Below are positions 50,301 through 63,400 of a stretch of 64,000 bases of DNA, piece after piece; the stretch's first letter is position 1; every line of letters starts with the position of its first letter. The notes below the pieces were generated by a model. It was not told the DNA's origin. It did no database searches and was given only the letters and a program-made list of their open reading frames with translations. Source of the stretch: Casuarius casuarius (taxonomy: Eukaryota; Chordata; Aves; Casuariiformes; Casuariidae); contig PTFA01000011.1 of the NCBI GenBank assembly GCA_003342895.1, positions 2,252,629-2,316,628 of the forward strand, written 5' to 3'. A program made the translations under genes and the position numbers.

Positions 50301-53300
50301 CTGTACTTTTTTAGACATGGCTCTTACCTAAATCAGGGTGTACACCGTTATTTCATATTACGGTAAGATGTTGAGCACTGGATTTATGTAAGATTAAAGT
50401 TAGAATGCGTTCTTAAACAGAAAGCACACTGGCAAAACTTACTCCAGTGTAATATATCATATCAATATCATATCAGTTCACATCAATATTTAAGAGCTCT
50501 TCATTAAAGGACACTGCAATATTTAGATGCTCAGTCTTTGCAACTATTCAGTAAGAAGTAATGGTAGGGATGCCAATTGTATCATTTTTAATTGCAGTAC
50601 TAGCATTTACTAACCTGGCTGTAGAATCTTATATGAACACATTGTGTAAGAGTAAAAATAAAATTAAATTGTAAAGGGTATTAAGAGGGGACCACAGAGT
50701 CTTTTTTCTCTATGCAGTCTATGAGGACTGTGGCACTATACTAGTAAAAGAATGCTATTACTGATGTGTTTCTTCCTTTAACTATCAGATAAGTCCATAG
50801 GATTAATACTCAACTCAATGCATAATGGATTAGATACCTCATTATGAATTCTCCACAGGAATTGTAAATTTATATAGATTAAGAATATATTAGAACTTTT
50901 AACTCCTTATTCTTTTAGTTCTTAGTTTAGGAGATGTCAAAACGCAATGAAACTCTAATTAACAGTATCATTATATCCTCTCTGCAACTACATCAAGATG
51001 TGGAAAACACAGAAGAAAGACTCAAGACGATGACAACTACGCTGTATCACAGTGATGCAGACTCAACTAAATTACAGAAAGTTCTATTTTCCAATGTCTA
51101 ACTGAAAATTAAACATTAAAAGGACACCATGGAACATTAGAAGTTGTGCACCTGGAAATTACAACCACAAAAATAGAGTGAGGTACAATCTTATAAAACT
51201 GATAAGTGTTATATTATACTGTTATATATTACATATCATCTATAAGCCTCATGAATCTTACATTCTCTTCAGACAAAAATTAAGGCCTCTGCTACTGGGC
51301 CTTTGAATTTGTTAGCAAACCACGTTGATTAGTAAACCCTCTACCTTAGTAAATTCAAAGTATGTTTCTCTGTTGTTATTCACAGNAGTGCAAGTAAATG
51401 TTCATCTATATTTCAAGTTTTCTTTCAACGGTTATCATCTGTCTCTGACCATTTGACTTGCTGCATTCTCACCAATTCATAGTAACACCCAAGCTTCGTT
51501 AGCTCGTTACCAACAGAACTTCCTAAGTTATTTCAGAAACGGAGATCAAAACTTGCTGTCTTTTACTCAAGCACGCAGATGTTTTTTAAAGCATCACAGG
51601 GTGATAAGGCCATCTCTCAACATTCGCCATAGATTAGATAGCAAGAGCTATGGTACCCACTAAAAGTGCTGCCCTCCTGGCCACACACAGCCAAGTAGAA
51701 CCACACACAGTTGTACAGAGAGACCAATGCTGCCCAGCGGCGAAACCTCTCCGAAGCCACAGAGGTCTGCCTTGCACAAAACAACACTACTTGTGCATAG
51801 TCCCTAATTCTCTCTGCCACTTTGGTAAAGGTGTATTTTTTCTTTTTTTCAAGTGATACAATGATCATTAATGAAATATTCTGGAGTACTCTTATTTCAG
51901 CACTTGGTGTCATTGCTCAGTATTACTCTCTCCTTCAACTGACTAGAAATACTGGCAAGAGTCATTCTCTTGTGGCAATTAGCATGTAACTTTTTTCTTC
52001 ATATCCTACACATTAAAAATTTAGGGAAGTTATACTACCTACTACTACCTGTACTGCTGAATGAGACCTTCATATTTAGCCTAGCTAATCTCCCCCAAGC
52101 CACCATTCTGCTTGTAAATACATATGGCATAAGACTGCACGGTAAACCGACCGGAAGATGTCTTTTATATGAAAAAGGACTGTCAGCTTTATGTGGCAGC
52201 ATTTGTTACATCCCAGTCACAACAGAACTTAGACACAGCATAACAGGAAAAAACATGGAGAGAGAAAGACACTGTAGACTGTCCTCCCAGCCTCTCAACA
52301 GAGGCTTATTTCAGAGATTATGGGGAAAAAAGTCATGTCAAATATATTAGAGTATTAAAGGAATAATTTACTGTACTTCTGAAATAGACACTTGAGACAC
52401 TTCTGTATGTAGGCAGCAATTTTACTTGCTGCCAAAGTATATTTTTCTGTAAATGATTCTTTTAAATGTGCAGAGTTCTTTCAAGTTGATGGTACTCATC
52501 TGAATTGTCTTCATACAACTCATAAGAAGGAAAGAGCAGCCTTGAAAAGAGCAGCAATCAGGAAATTGATCTGATGCTACAACTTTTAACAGAAATTTTT
52601 CTAAAGACCGCTGCTGATTGGAGGAAAAATGACATAAGAAATCTAGCTGAGGCAGACCTTCTATTGTCTATCTTTTTTAATTTAATAACACCTGGAGGAA
52701 TTTTCATTATTTCACCGGAAAAGATTGCTCAGCTAGTAGATAAGACAAGAAGCCGAGGAGTACAACGGTTCTCCAGTTTCCCTTGACTATAGCTCTTCAC
52801 TTCTTACAATGGGATCTGTACCAGGTTGAGATTTGTAGGGGTAATATTACTTCTAAGGGTTGCTGTTTGCTAAAGGGACTGCATTTTTGAAGCTGTAATT
52901 TAGTTTGTCTACCGCTAGTAATAGCAATACCTGATCACAGTCATAGACCTGGTATGAAAATGATGGCATTTAGTCCTGTAATTAATACGAGACAGATATC
53001 AGTAGATATGAGCATTTGCAGAAGCAAAATCATGTTCAAATAAATGGTCTAGGTTATAGCCTATCCAAAAAAAAAAAAAAACCAGCTGAGATGGTCCTAA
53101 AGATATACAATTACACAATTATTATTTTTTTCAAGTTAGCATTTCTAAGTCACAGTCACGCCCATGGAGTTATGTCCATGTCCTGGAGTACCAGCTTCCT
53201 TCATCGCATGGAACAAAGCAAACAACGCTCATCTCTTTTCCCATCTATGCTTCCATACTTCCCTAACTTGGCTGTATTACACAACTATTTCTCCCTTTGT

Positions 53301-53439
53301 TTTGTACCTTTTTTGATGTCTCATCACCAGTTTTTTTTTTCACAAAGCCAAATATGAATCAATTTTTCCTCGTAAACCAGACTACTTTGATTGCTGCTGC
53401 AGTCACTAAAATCACCATTTCTGAAAACCACTTGGGTTC
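47336..53439. other. Non-coding sequence
   Basis: No gene supported. A GC-richer stretch at 49940-50170 has open frames on both strands with no recognised domain. An A14 run lies near 53067-53080. Ambiguous bases are at 47618 and 51386. Confidence 0.5.
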
Positions 53440-53545
53440 ATAACACTGCTGCCACCTTTGACTCTTCCCTCTTCTTTGTCCCTCTCATCCAGTCTTCCCC
53501 AAATCCTGATAACGTTTTTCTACACCATTTGAAAGGGTACATCTG
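53440..53545 (+). mobile_element. Possible relic of an old L2-like LINE reverse transcriptase
   Basis: Within the longest open frame of the window (53391-53921, 176 codons), codons from 53454 read TFDSSLFFVPLIQS and a little later FLH. This resembles the conserved block after the reverse transcriptase core in L2 and CR1 group LINEs, where a TFDSSLSF..HIQS type sequence is followed by a FxLxxI block. Similarity does not extend to the next expected block, so only about 100 bp may be LINE-derived and the rest of the frame is likely chance. Low confidence. Confidence 0.25.
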
Positions 53546-54359
53546 GATTGCAAATATGTATGGCATCTGTAGTTGCAACAGAACTTATCTAGCTTTAAAC
53601 AAGCTAAGACTGGTGACTGACACTCCCCCCACCCCACCCCCAATATCCTTGCTCTTCCTTCTTTGTGTAAGTAAAAACACTTACACAGAACTTGCCCCCA
53701 TACTACAACTATTCCACTTTCCAGGCATTAACTCCAGGACACTACACATTCAATGCACAGTTCCTCATGGGTCATACTGTCACATCTCTGAGAAGAGCCA
53801 TCTAAAATCAAGTAAAAGCGCAATTGTGTTTAATTTCTGTACCTCTTTTTGCCTACTATTAGCAAGTCCCAGAGAGGCAGGTGACCATGTAAAATGTGCT
53901 ATGAGACTTTTTTTGATGTGAATAGGCAGTAAGCGAACCACATTTTTACTCTATTCATCCTTGCCATAAGTGAGCAAATGTCACCTAATGCAGATAGAAA
54001 ACTGTTATTCTCCAGTTATTCTCCATGTAAAGTACAGGCATATTATTCACTTTCGACAAAATCAGATGGCATGGAACGGGGGCAGCACAATCCTCGAACT
54101 TAAGTGGTCCTCAATGTTTTAGTTCTAGTCTCAGGTAGTTTAATTACTGAGTAAGCTTATTTCAGGGTTTATAGCAACTCCATGTCTGCAACACTAATGA
54201 CAAAGATCTCACATACTCAACGAACCATGCGCCATACAGATATGGAAATAACTCTCCCTCCTCGTATTTTATTCAATGCATCTTTATGTTTAATGTCCCT
54301 GGGCTTATTTAAAAACAAAGACAAAAGACTTGTTTTTCAGCAAAGGAAATTGTGTACAT
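53546..54359. other. Non-coding sequence
   Basis: The remainder of the 53391-53921 open frame has no recognisable domain. A C-rich patch (actccccccaccccacccc) lies near 53621. Confidence 0.5.
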
Positions 54360-54900
54360 AAACATGCGTTGTATAAGAACTATTGACTGTAATACTTTGC
54401 GTTTTTGCCTTTTGTCNTATAAATAGCTGCAAAAAGAGGGAAATAAATTCTTTCTTTCTTTCTTCTAAGAGCTTTTCTCGCCTGTGTACAACAGATGTTG
54501 TTTCCACAAATTAGTTTATAATTTCTTTCATAACTCAGTCAGAACAACCCTTCAATTTATAGTCGGGGAATAGATTTACTGCTGCATATAATTCTTGTAA
54601 TTATGTAACAAAACTGCACTTTGCTAGATGAAAACCTTGGCTATTAATCATTCAGTTTAGTATATGGGCAACTTAATCTTCTGTTACACCAGCTGTGCAT
54701 GGATCAGCCGCATACACTAAGGATTCGTTAGATTTCCATAGTATGAAGTGTAAATGATTAGCATGATAGGTAATATATAGGCAGACAGCAATTGTGCCAG
54801 GCAGAGAGCATTGAAATGTAATACATGAAGTAATTAGGAATGCTATGCACAGCAACACCTCTCCCCAAAACTAATTTGCAAAATGTGCAGTATTTAAATG
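54360..54900. promoter_or_regulatory. Candidate conserved non-coding element
   Basis: Complex AT-balanced sequence with a tataaatagctgc block (54419-54431) and several CpGs (tctcgcctg, gtcgggg, cagccgcat, ttcgtt). It also has repeated homeodomain cores (tattaatcattc, atgattagcatg, agtaattagg). The mixture resembles developmental enhancers. No alignment was possible. Confidence 0.3.
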
Positions 54901-57900
54901 TTTTCCAATCATCAGAAGACAGTAAGCAAAATATAGCATATATAGTTCCTGCTCTTAAAAACAAAACAAAACAATAACTTTGCTCAAAAACTCAAAAATG
55001 GAAGATTATACAATAAAACTGCTTGCGTGGCTCAGGTGAGCAGCTTGGAGAATACTGAATCCTGAGCTTTGAAGCTCAGCATGAAAACTGCAAATGTCAC
55101 ACTATAAAACAAAAATTAACAGACAGTGTGCAGGCAATATGGCCAGTTACAATGTTCAAAAATACTGTTCATGCAGTTGTAGCACTGGGAGTAGAATTAT
55201 TTTAAATATTTTTTGAAAAGAATATGCTTTATTTATTAAACAAAAATCAATTTTCATATTTCAAATAAAGGGGGTACTTTGTCAACCATGAGAACTGAGG
55301 TTGCTGCCACATTAACAGGTACAGAATACACAGTACATTGAAGTTTCTCCATGAGGTCACATATATGTGCCTGAAGGCAAGTGAAACACCAGGGGTGACT
55401 GAATGGTTTTTAAAAGAAACCGATTAGCGAGCCATGCTCCCCCACGAAATAGCCCTACTGCACACCTTCAATAATCCATCTGGAATTATTATGCAGTCTC
55501 AGGATACATTTAATCTATCTTTCATACAAAAATGCTGCAGGGATAAGTGGATTAGAAATTCTGAGAGAACAGACATTTCGGAGGTAGCAGTATAATAAAG
55601 TCAACCATAAAATGTTAGGATCATCCCTTCACCTATGTCCTTTTCTATTTATTTTTAATGGAAAATGGGGTGCCAAACTGGTTTGTCCAAATTCCGAAAC
55701 AGCCAAATTCACTCATACTTCAGAGTGGTTCGTCAGAATTGCAATGTGTATGCTGTTTTGAGGGACAATTCTCTTCATCAGCTTCTCCATAGTCTTTCTC
55801 TCCCTTCTCCTTTACTTTGAGAAACAAAATAAAACAAAAAAGGAAGATTATTCACTTTGGCGAGTTTTACCCTACCTTATCCAAAAATCAATCATTTGGC
55901 TGGCATCCACTTTTACATATACTCCTGAACTAGAGCTATTCTCTTCAAATTTCAACTCAATGCAACAAGAGGCAAGAAACTCAGGAAGAAGTTATATAAT
56001 TTTGATGATCTCAATCCTCAAACCAGGCCCTATCCTAACTTGCATCTAGACTACCCAGACACAACTTCCTCAAAGTAACTGAAACAGCTGGAGAGCACTG
56101 AAAGGAAATCTCCAAGCAGAATCCAAAGAATTAAATTTCATTAATGGTTACTAGAAAAAAAAAATGACACGAGTTAAACTTAGCAATTTAAATGATAGAA
56201 ATCCCAAATGCTTGTTGAATGTCATCGTATTTTTGCAGTTTCAGCTAGGAAAGAGATTACTGCAGTGTTAGCTTGGGCTGACTGTGAACTGTAGAAGTAG
56301 GTTCTGATCCACACCCTTGATCTTCCTGAAGTTAGAAAATTCAAAAATGAATATAATGCCAGTGCTTATGTAAGCTTGAAATTTATGTCATTTTTACCAA
56401 AGAAACTTACTGAAACAACAATTACAATCCCACAACATACACATAATTCTATAGAGCCTTGCACTCCTAAATTACAGTGTCAGATCTAGGTATTATTAAA
56501 CAGGACAGACTGACTACTTCACCATAATAAATCAAGTAGCCTACAGACTACATAATGTTTAGAAATGTTGCTTTCTGCTAAGCAAGAGCCAGAAAGCTGG
56601 TTAAAAGACTATTATTCTGTGCTTTCAGTTAGATTTTCTTTTCCATTGAACTACCTCTTCTTTTACAACTGCATCCAGTGTATGTCCAAAAAAAAAAAAA
56701 GAGAGAGAGAAAGAAAAATCAGAATAGTAAATTTCAAGTTACTGCTCTGAAGTCAAAGTGTGAATTGACAATGTCTTTATTAAGACTGCTATGTCAGTAT
56801 TTTTCATATAATCTAAAAATAACGATTCATTAAATATTATGTTAAAACAACAAGAATAAAAGGAAAAAAGCAATCCTGCCCACTGCCACACTGCAGTTTT
56901 TTAATGCACACAGCATGACTCATTCTTTACATAACAGTCTACCTCATGGCAAGAAAGCTGCTTTCTCTTTGGTGTGAGGTAAAGGGTACTTCACTGAACA
57001 CCACTTCCCATAAATGTTAAAGACAGATAACGTTTCTCTGGTCTCCTAAAACAAAGGAGGAGGATGCTTTTTCTAACTAGGCAGGGAAGCTCGTTGAAGA
57101 ATCCACTTGACAGGTGAGCACTGTTAAGTATGGAAGGCAAGTGAAATGGCAAGACAGCCTCATACCCTCACTAACCCTTAGCCACAACCTAGAGTTTTGA
57201 TTCTTGTTACGTTGACCTGAAAAGGCAAAAGTGTATGTCACAAACATCAGAAAGAAGGAAGCTGAATAAAGCTAGATGGAAAAATGTTAAGCTGTGTAGA
57301 GAAAGTAAAAAGTCTGTTNCTGTGAACATCACTGAAAAGGAGGCATAATTTGAAAGTGGCTTAGCAACACTGGATTCAAACAGCAATTTCAGAAGTGGTA
57401 AGATAAATAAGAGTCAAGGGTGAGATCAGAGATGATAACCCATGCTTATGAAGTTTAGCATACTAGTCCAGATTTCAGTACTTAAAACGTAAGAGATTAT
57501 TTCAATTTTAGCTGCAAGTTCTCTTAGTTTTTCCATCATAAAACCAAAGCATGAAACACGAATCCACCAGGGAAATTCCCTGCTGCTGCTCATGCATTTC
57601 TGAATTTTTCCGCTCCCATCCTCATATACTAGAGAGCCTTCCATGATTCCTTTCTACTGAAGGTCAATCATAAAGAGGAGGGTCAGGCTTTAATGAAAAA
57701 TAAAAAATTGTACATGAGAAAAACTGTGCTGATGTGCATTTTGATCATGTATGTTTGCCTTCCACATTTTGAAAGCTGAAGGAGCAAAATGATTTAAATT
57801 GAAATCCAGGAGCAAGAGATACACTTACATGGGGAAAGGCTTTTCATTCCATCCATAGAAGAGGGTGCTTTGCGGCAGTCATTCATATCTTCTCAGTCCC

Positions 57901-58323
57901 TTGATCTCCATGACTCACTATTTGAGAAAAAAATCCCCAATATAATGTGTCATGCTGAACTCAGCATGATGCTATTTCAGTGGTTACATTTGGAATGAAA
58001 TTTGGCTATTTGTTTCTGCATTAATGTTTTATAAACAGTACACAGATACTTCATTATAACTATCTATATCTGGATTTCCAGAAGTCTAATTACAGATGAC
58101 TACTTACAAAAAGCAACTTAAGAAGTAGGGTATAATCTAGAGGGGAAGAAAAAAAACTCTTTTGTTCTCAAAATAGCTTTTATAACACTCCAAATATTCA
58201 CTATCCGATAGCAATGTAATTAATAAAATTCATCTTTTTAATTACTGTTGGCATATTATAAAGTCTTCAAGAAAAGGTGTCTTGAAAAGTAGCATTTTGA
58301 ACTGGTAATTTTATTGCCCTCGT
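54901..58323. other. Non-coding sequence
   Basis: No gene supported. A perfect inverted repeat TCATGCTG (57950-57957) and CAGCATGA (57962-57969) has a 4-nt loop. An A13 run near 56688-56700 is followed by (GA)n. Ambiguous base at 57319. Confidence 0.5.
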
Positions 58324-58324
58324 T

Positions 58325-58372
58325 CTTAATGCCCATTAATTACTTAATGCCCTCTTAATGCCCATTAATTAC
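58325..58372. repeat. Tandem duplication with period 29
   Basis: CTTAATGCCCATTAATTAC occurs at 58325-58343 and 58354-58372, with a partial CTTAATGCC between. Each copy has an ATTAATTA-like homeodomain core. Confidence 0.9.
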
Positions 58373-58514
58373 CAAAAGTAAGTCAAAAATTAAAAAGCCA
58401 TGTACAAAATAACTACAGCTTCAATAATTACAAGCTGATTCAGTTTAAATTAAACAAAAGCATTAAAAATGTTTGTAATCAAGAACCACTGTTTCAAAAG
58501 GGCAAACTTGAATA

Positions 58515-58830
58515 CNTTGAAGAAAACAGTATACTAAGTGGACTGAAAACTTCAGAACACAGAAGGAAAACTGAATTTAATTAGGACCAAAAGTGCAAGT
58601 ACTGCCTAGAATGGGTGTCCCAAACAAGTTCACCATTTGTCATGCAATGGAACACTAATGAAATAGTTGGATATGCACAGGCCTTGTAAAATAACAGAGA
58701 GAAGGACTTGTCAAAGAAAATTTTGCCTTAAAGATCAAGAAAAGTATGAATAGAGTAAGAATCACCAAGTCAGACTGAGTCAGACTGTGCAGTTAAAAAC
58801 ACAGCCAAAAAACTATTCAGTCATAAAAAA
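58515..58830 (+). mobile_element. Ancient CR1 ORF2 fragment, sense orientation
   Basis: The block gaatttaattaggaccaaaagtgcaagtactgcc (58573-58607) follows the CR1 stretch encoding 'lys-phe-asn-lys-gly-lys-cys-lys-val-leu'. A later gagagaaggacttgtc block near 58698 and a gtgcagttaaaaacacagcc block near 58787 fall at about the expected spacing for the following part of ORF2. The copy is heavily diverged with no intact frame. A 10-bp tandem repeat (AGTCAGACTG twice, 58769-58788) lies inside it. Confidence 0.4.
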
Positions 58831-59949
58831 TGGTAAGGGTACAATAAACAATGATGGACAGCATAACTTAAAGATAATCTATGCAAGCTGCACAATAAAA
58901 TACTCTGTAATATATTCAATAAAGGAGATGTTGAACATGCAAGAAAAAGCGGAATGGAAAGAGGGGCAAAAAGCATAGCATTAAGTAATTCTAAAAGTGA
59001 TGTGCAAGCAATGTTCTGAATACAACTTACTGATCAAAGGATTCCAACATCATAGTTTTGGGCACACCAGCAGGTAAAACTGTAAGCCAAACAGTAAGTA
59101 GTTTTTAATAAATCTAGTTAAACATGGTATCAAGCAAAAATAACACCATCAATGCAAGAAAAGCAGGAAGGAGCAGGAAAAGGAGTGATTCAGACTGCCA
59201 ATCTGATTTAGGTAGACCAAAAAGCTTTAGAACAGGTTTTTAATAGAAGAACAAAGGCATGAATAAAAAAAAAAGATAACATTTAGAAACAAAAGTAAAA
59301 ATGGGACAATGTATGAACAGATTTTCAAACAAACTCACTCCGCAGGCCAAAGTATAATCTTACATTTTTCTTTGAAAAACATTTTCTAAAGAAAGGTTCC
59401 ATTTCACTAATTTCCCCTATTTAGCATTCAATAAAACATCACATCCATAGTGTTATGCAAGAAATGTAGAAGATAAATATTAGTGCAAGATCCTTAAAGT
59501 AGATAGCAAATTAGTTAAAGGAAAAATGATAACATGCTGCTTTGAGGGTTCATAATGCTGGAAGAAGGCATTTAGTGAAGTTCCTGAAGGACTAGATGCC
59601 ACTTAGTCTATCACCTTTGCACAAAGGAGAAGAGCTGCAATGAAAAATCTTGGAAAAGAAAATGGGGAGGCACAGTCAAAAAAAAAGGATGGAATTTCAA
59701 ACATGAAGGAGATGAGGACTGCAGAATAGAAAATTAAGATTTTAAAGACTTATGCAAAGATATTTACAAGGTTACTTGGAGACTGCTGCAAAATCAGGCC
59801 TGGAGAAAGGTCTGTGTTCTATTCAAAAGCAAGGTTATTTCAAGTCATCAACATACCATGTCTGTGAAAAGGAAAATTGCATCATATGATGCATAATTTA
59901 AATGACTTCCAGAGGAAATATGGAAATATGATTTCCACTGTGTTATGTA
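58831..59949. other. Unassigned purine-rich segment between two CR1 pieces
   Basis: About 1.1 kb separates two CR1 pieces that should lie about 200 bp apart. It is A/G-rich on the plus strand. A short block, aaggcatttagtgaagttcc (59563-59582), resembles the CR1 'lys-ala-phe-asp-thr-val-pro' site, which would be out of order here. It may be an insertion, a second CR1 copy, or unique sequence. Confidence 0.4.
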
Positions 59950-60445
59950 TTGACATGATCAATTTTCATACAAGCTCTCAATTCTAGTCACCTGTGTACA
60001 AGCAAGATGTATTCAAATGGGAACAGATGCAAAGAAGAGATATTAGAATTGCAAGCAGACAAACACACTTTATAAGACAGTAAAAGAAGACTACAACTTG
60101 TTTTCAAAATGAATGCTGAGAAGGGATATCACTGATATCTAAATACAACTAGTAAAAAGGATTAAATACCAGCAGGGATAATGAAAGGGTTTTCTGGATG
60201 TAGGTTACTACTGACACAAGAAGAAATGGGTATAAATTTACCTTGGATATGTACACTAAGCTAGAAATCAGATAATAGTCTCTAACCATTAGCATACTGA
60301 ATTCCTGAGCAACAGGAAGAGTGGGACAAATTAATTTTAAAAATTTGGTAAAGATTATGTGATATAGTTGCAAAGCAGAGGCCTGAATTTTATGACTCGA
60401 TATGTAGTTAAATCTTCCACTCCTATAAGCAATAACAGCTATTAA
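59950..60445 (+). mobile_element. Ancient CR1 3' end, sense orientation
   Basis: The ctcaattctagtcacctgtg block (59974-59993) matches the CR1 stretch encoding the 'val-gln-phe-trp-ser' site. It is followed by gcaaagaagagatattagaat (60029-60049). Next come gacacaagaagaaatgggtataaattt (60213-60239) and ctagaaatcagataatagtctctaaccattag (60260-60291), which match the conserved 'aca-aga-..-atgggcataaa' and 'ggaaattagaaga..gttcctaaccat' blocks. The 3' end shows atgactcgatatgtagttaaatcttccactcctata, equivalent to the CR1 'actcgatgacct...ggtcccttccactcct' end. All blocks are in the correct order. The copy is old and non-coding. Confidence 0.6.
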
Positions 60446-63400
60446 GTTCAGTTTCAGAAGCAATTGCTCTGCTCAGACCTCAGTAATGAAATAGTAAATT
60501 TCAAAACACGTGCGAACAAAAATAACACAATTTCTTTTAAAAAAAATTGAATGGAAACAGTGTTTGGGTTTTTGTTTCATTTCCTCAAGATACGGAGTCA
60601 GGTATTTAGAGGAAGCAAATCATTTCTTACCAGGTAAGAGCATGGGCCTTTCACAATGGTGCTCCTGGCTGTGGTCAGAACCAAGGGCTTCTGAAGGAAC
60701 AGAAAGCATCCACAGTAAAGGGAAACAAACTTCCACATAAATGACATTTTTCCTAATGCTTGGTAGTTACAGTTCTACTCTGAAGCTTCTCAGTTTATAA
60801 AATGTTTAAAAAAATTGTTCCTTTCTCATGTAACTGTGCATGGTTTAATTATTCACATCTCAGAACTACTTCTGAATCACATTATGCTTTTACCCTTAGA
60901 AATAGCTAGCTATGCTAAGCTAATGTAGTCACCTATCAGAACTGGCATTGAACCAATTTAAAGTACAAATATGGTTTCATGCTTTTTGTTTCTGAATGCT
61001 GGAATGAAATCCACTAAAATATAGCCGAAATACATCACGTGCATCAGCGTATATCACATATGTCAAATTTCTTTATACATTTCCCTCTAATTTTCCTATT
61101 TTCTCTCATTTCACACTGCGTATGTTCCAACTTAACACATATCATTAATCTTGCTCAGAATTAATGATGAAAGCAATTGTCATTAAAATATGGCTTAAAC
61201 TAGGAGACCCTAAAACATCACAGCAGATAAGGTGTAAAACTGTTCTGATGATGTTTCAGCTGCCCATCTCTGAGGTAAACTCCTTAGCGGAAGTCTCCAA
61301 AAATATTAGTTTCCCTTGTCAGAATGATTTTTCTCAAATCTATTACAACCACACCTCATCTAAGCCTCAATTTAGTTTTCAGGACAGTGCACTGGAACAG
61401 TAGGATGTGATATCACAGCTTGCTACTCAGTACAGAAAGCTGATTGAAGCTGATGAAAGGGAGCCTCAGCCTCATGACCAGAGAGTAGGAATGAGCAGTC
61501 TTTGTTTGAAGATCTTCCCTGTAATTATTCCATAGATAACATTAATTTACTGAAAAACATTACTAACCACATTGATATGGTTTGTAGTGCTAATCATTAG
61601 ATTCTGATTCGTGCTACTAAAGAAACAAAACATATTGACAGCCTTGAGCAATATCCCCACAGAAGCTATATATAGGGTTGCTTTCAGCATTATCTAGTCT
61701 TCGTTGAAAGAAAACTTCTGTCGTCTTCAGCCTGACATGGAGGCCTAAGTGCTCTGAATCCTGTGAGAACAGTCAGCTGACTGAACCTGTAAGCTTGAGT
61801 ATGTGAACGTCTGCGAGGTACTCATGACTGTGAAGCATGACTGAGTGATAAAAAGTGAATAAGCTATGGTGCAACATGTAAAGTGCAAGCTGCTATCAAA
61901 TGTCTGGAGAACTGGACAGCTAGTGTCCTCAGCNTATTCTTTAGTCACCAGTACCCCATGTTACGTTGGTTACTCGTAATGCTGTGTGAGAGTGCCATCT
62001 ATGACTTCAGGTGACAGGGGCAGGCAGGTACCCTGGCTGCTGAAGAAGCAGGCTCTCGGAAAGTCCATACGAATAGTAGCTAATGCACAAACAGCCAAAC
62101 CTTACAATGAATCACGATCCTTGTGTCAGGAGACAGATTTCTGGACAAAAGAAGGAACTTACGTGTCCCTTTTTACTTTCATCTGTAGCAGCAAAAGCTC
62201 CTAATGAATATTCAAAACAGTAATAAACTTTAATACTGTGTGATAGATACCCAAGTGAGCTTCAGTACCTGAGTGAGCTAACAGGGATAAAAGAAGCAGA
62301 ACAGCAGTTAATGCCACGAAGCTCAGCTTGGATTATTACCCTTGGTTCTCAGTAATGAGATGCGTAATGGCATTTTATGATTTTTTTTTTTTTCCTAAAG
62401 TCTCCCTCATCATCTCTGTACCAGGATATGTCTGATACTATTTTTGGGACAGGGTCACCAAAGCATAGCAGATAAAAGCATAACCATTTGTATTAACTGC
62501 AATTTATAAATTATGCTCAATCATATGCACATCTCCAATTGGCCTACTGTTTAAAAAAATAATTTTTTCCCCTCTATCCCATCAGAAAAACTGGGGGAAA
62601 AAAGTTTAATTTTCAAACAAAACATTTTGATTCTTACTGTACTGTACCTCATTGCAAGTTTTATTTTTGATTTTGCCTATCCACTTTTTCAAAATCTACT
62701 TTCTTCCACCACAGTAGAAAGTTATCCTGCTAGATTTACAATCTGACCAGGTACACTTAATGCGTGCAGAAAGGGGAGGGGGAGGGAAAGCACAGGGAGA
62801 GAGAGTGAGCGTATGTACAAATTAGAATATAAGCCTGAGGCAGTAGCTACAATTCCCATTAGGTACCTACCTAGTATTTGTGTCTAAATATTTCAATTAT
62901 CAGCAAAAAGTCAGTTTTTTCCCATGGCAAAGCAACAATGAAAAATGCCTTTGTAAGAAATTTTGTAGAACATACTTACAGCAGGGAAAAATATTCAGAC
63001 ATGTTTCATTTATTTATGTATTTTCAATACAAATGAGTTTCTTGAAAAAATATTTTCACTGAAATGTCATCAGTGACATGCAGGTCATTTTCCCGCATGG
63101 CTGGAGTCAATTTAGAACCAGAAACAAGCACGAATAATCTATTTGTGTATTTTAGAAACCGTTAGTCTTGGATTTCAATATGATGTTTCATATTCTGTTA
63201 TGCTGTTCATCTCCTAGCTTTTGTACATTTCTTTGAGATTCCAGTCTCCTCTTGTCTCAATAAACCAAGAATAAACTGCCTTACTGTTCCCTTTCCTCAA
63301 TGATGATCATATTATGGAAATACCCAAACTTTCAGTGTTCAAAAGATTAAATTTTCAAGAGGGCAATACATCTTTTCTTCCCTTCTGAAATGCAGGAAGT

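Noticed and set aside
53391..53921. Longest open frame (176 codons) as a gene
   Set aside because: No domain, no splice or promoter context; at most a short LINE relic lies inside it.
57950..57969. 8-bp hairpin as a miRNA precursor
   Set aside because: The stem is far too short and does not extend into the flanks.
62773..62797. G-quadruplex
   Set aside because: The last G run is separated by an 8-nt loop and the motif is isolated; weak candidate only.
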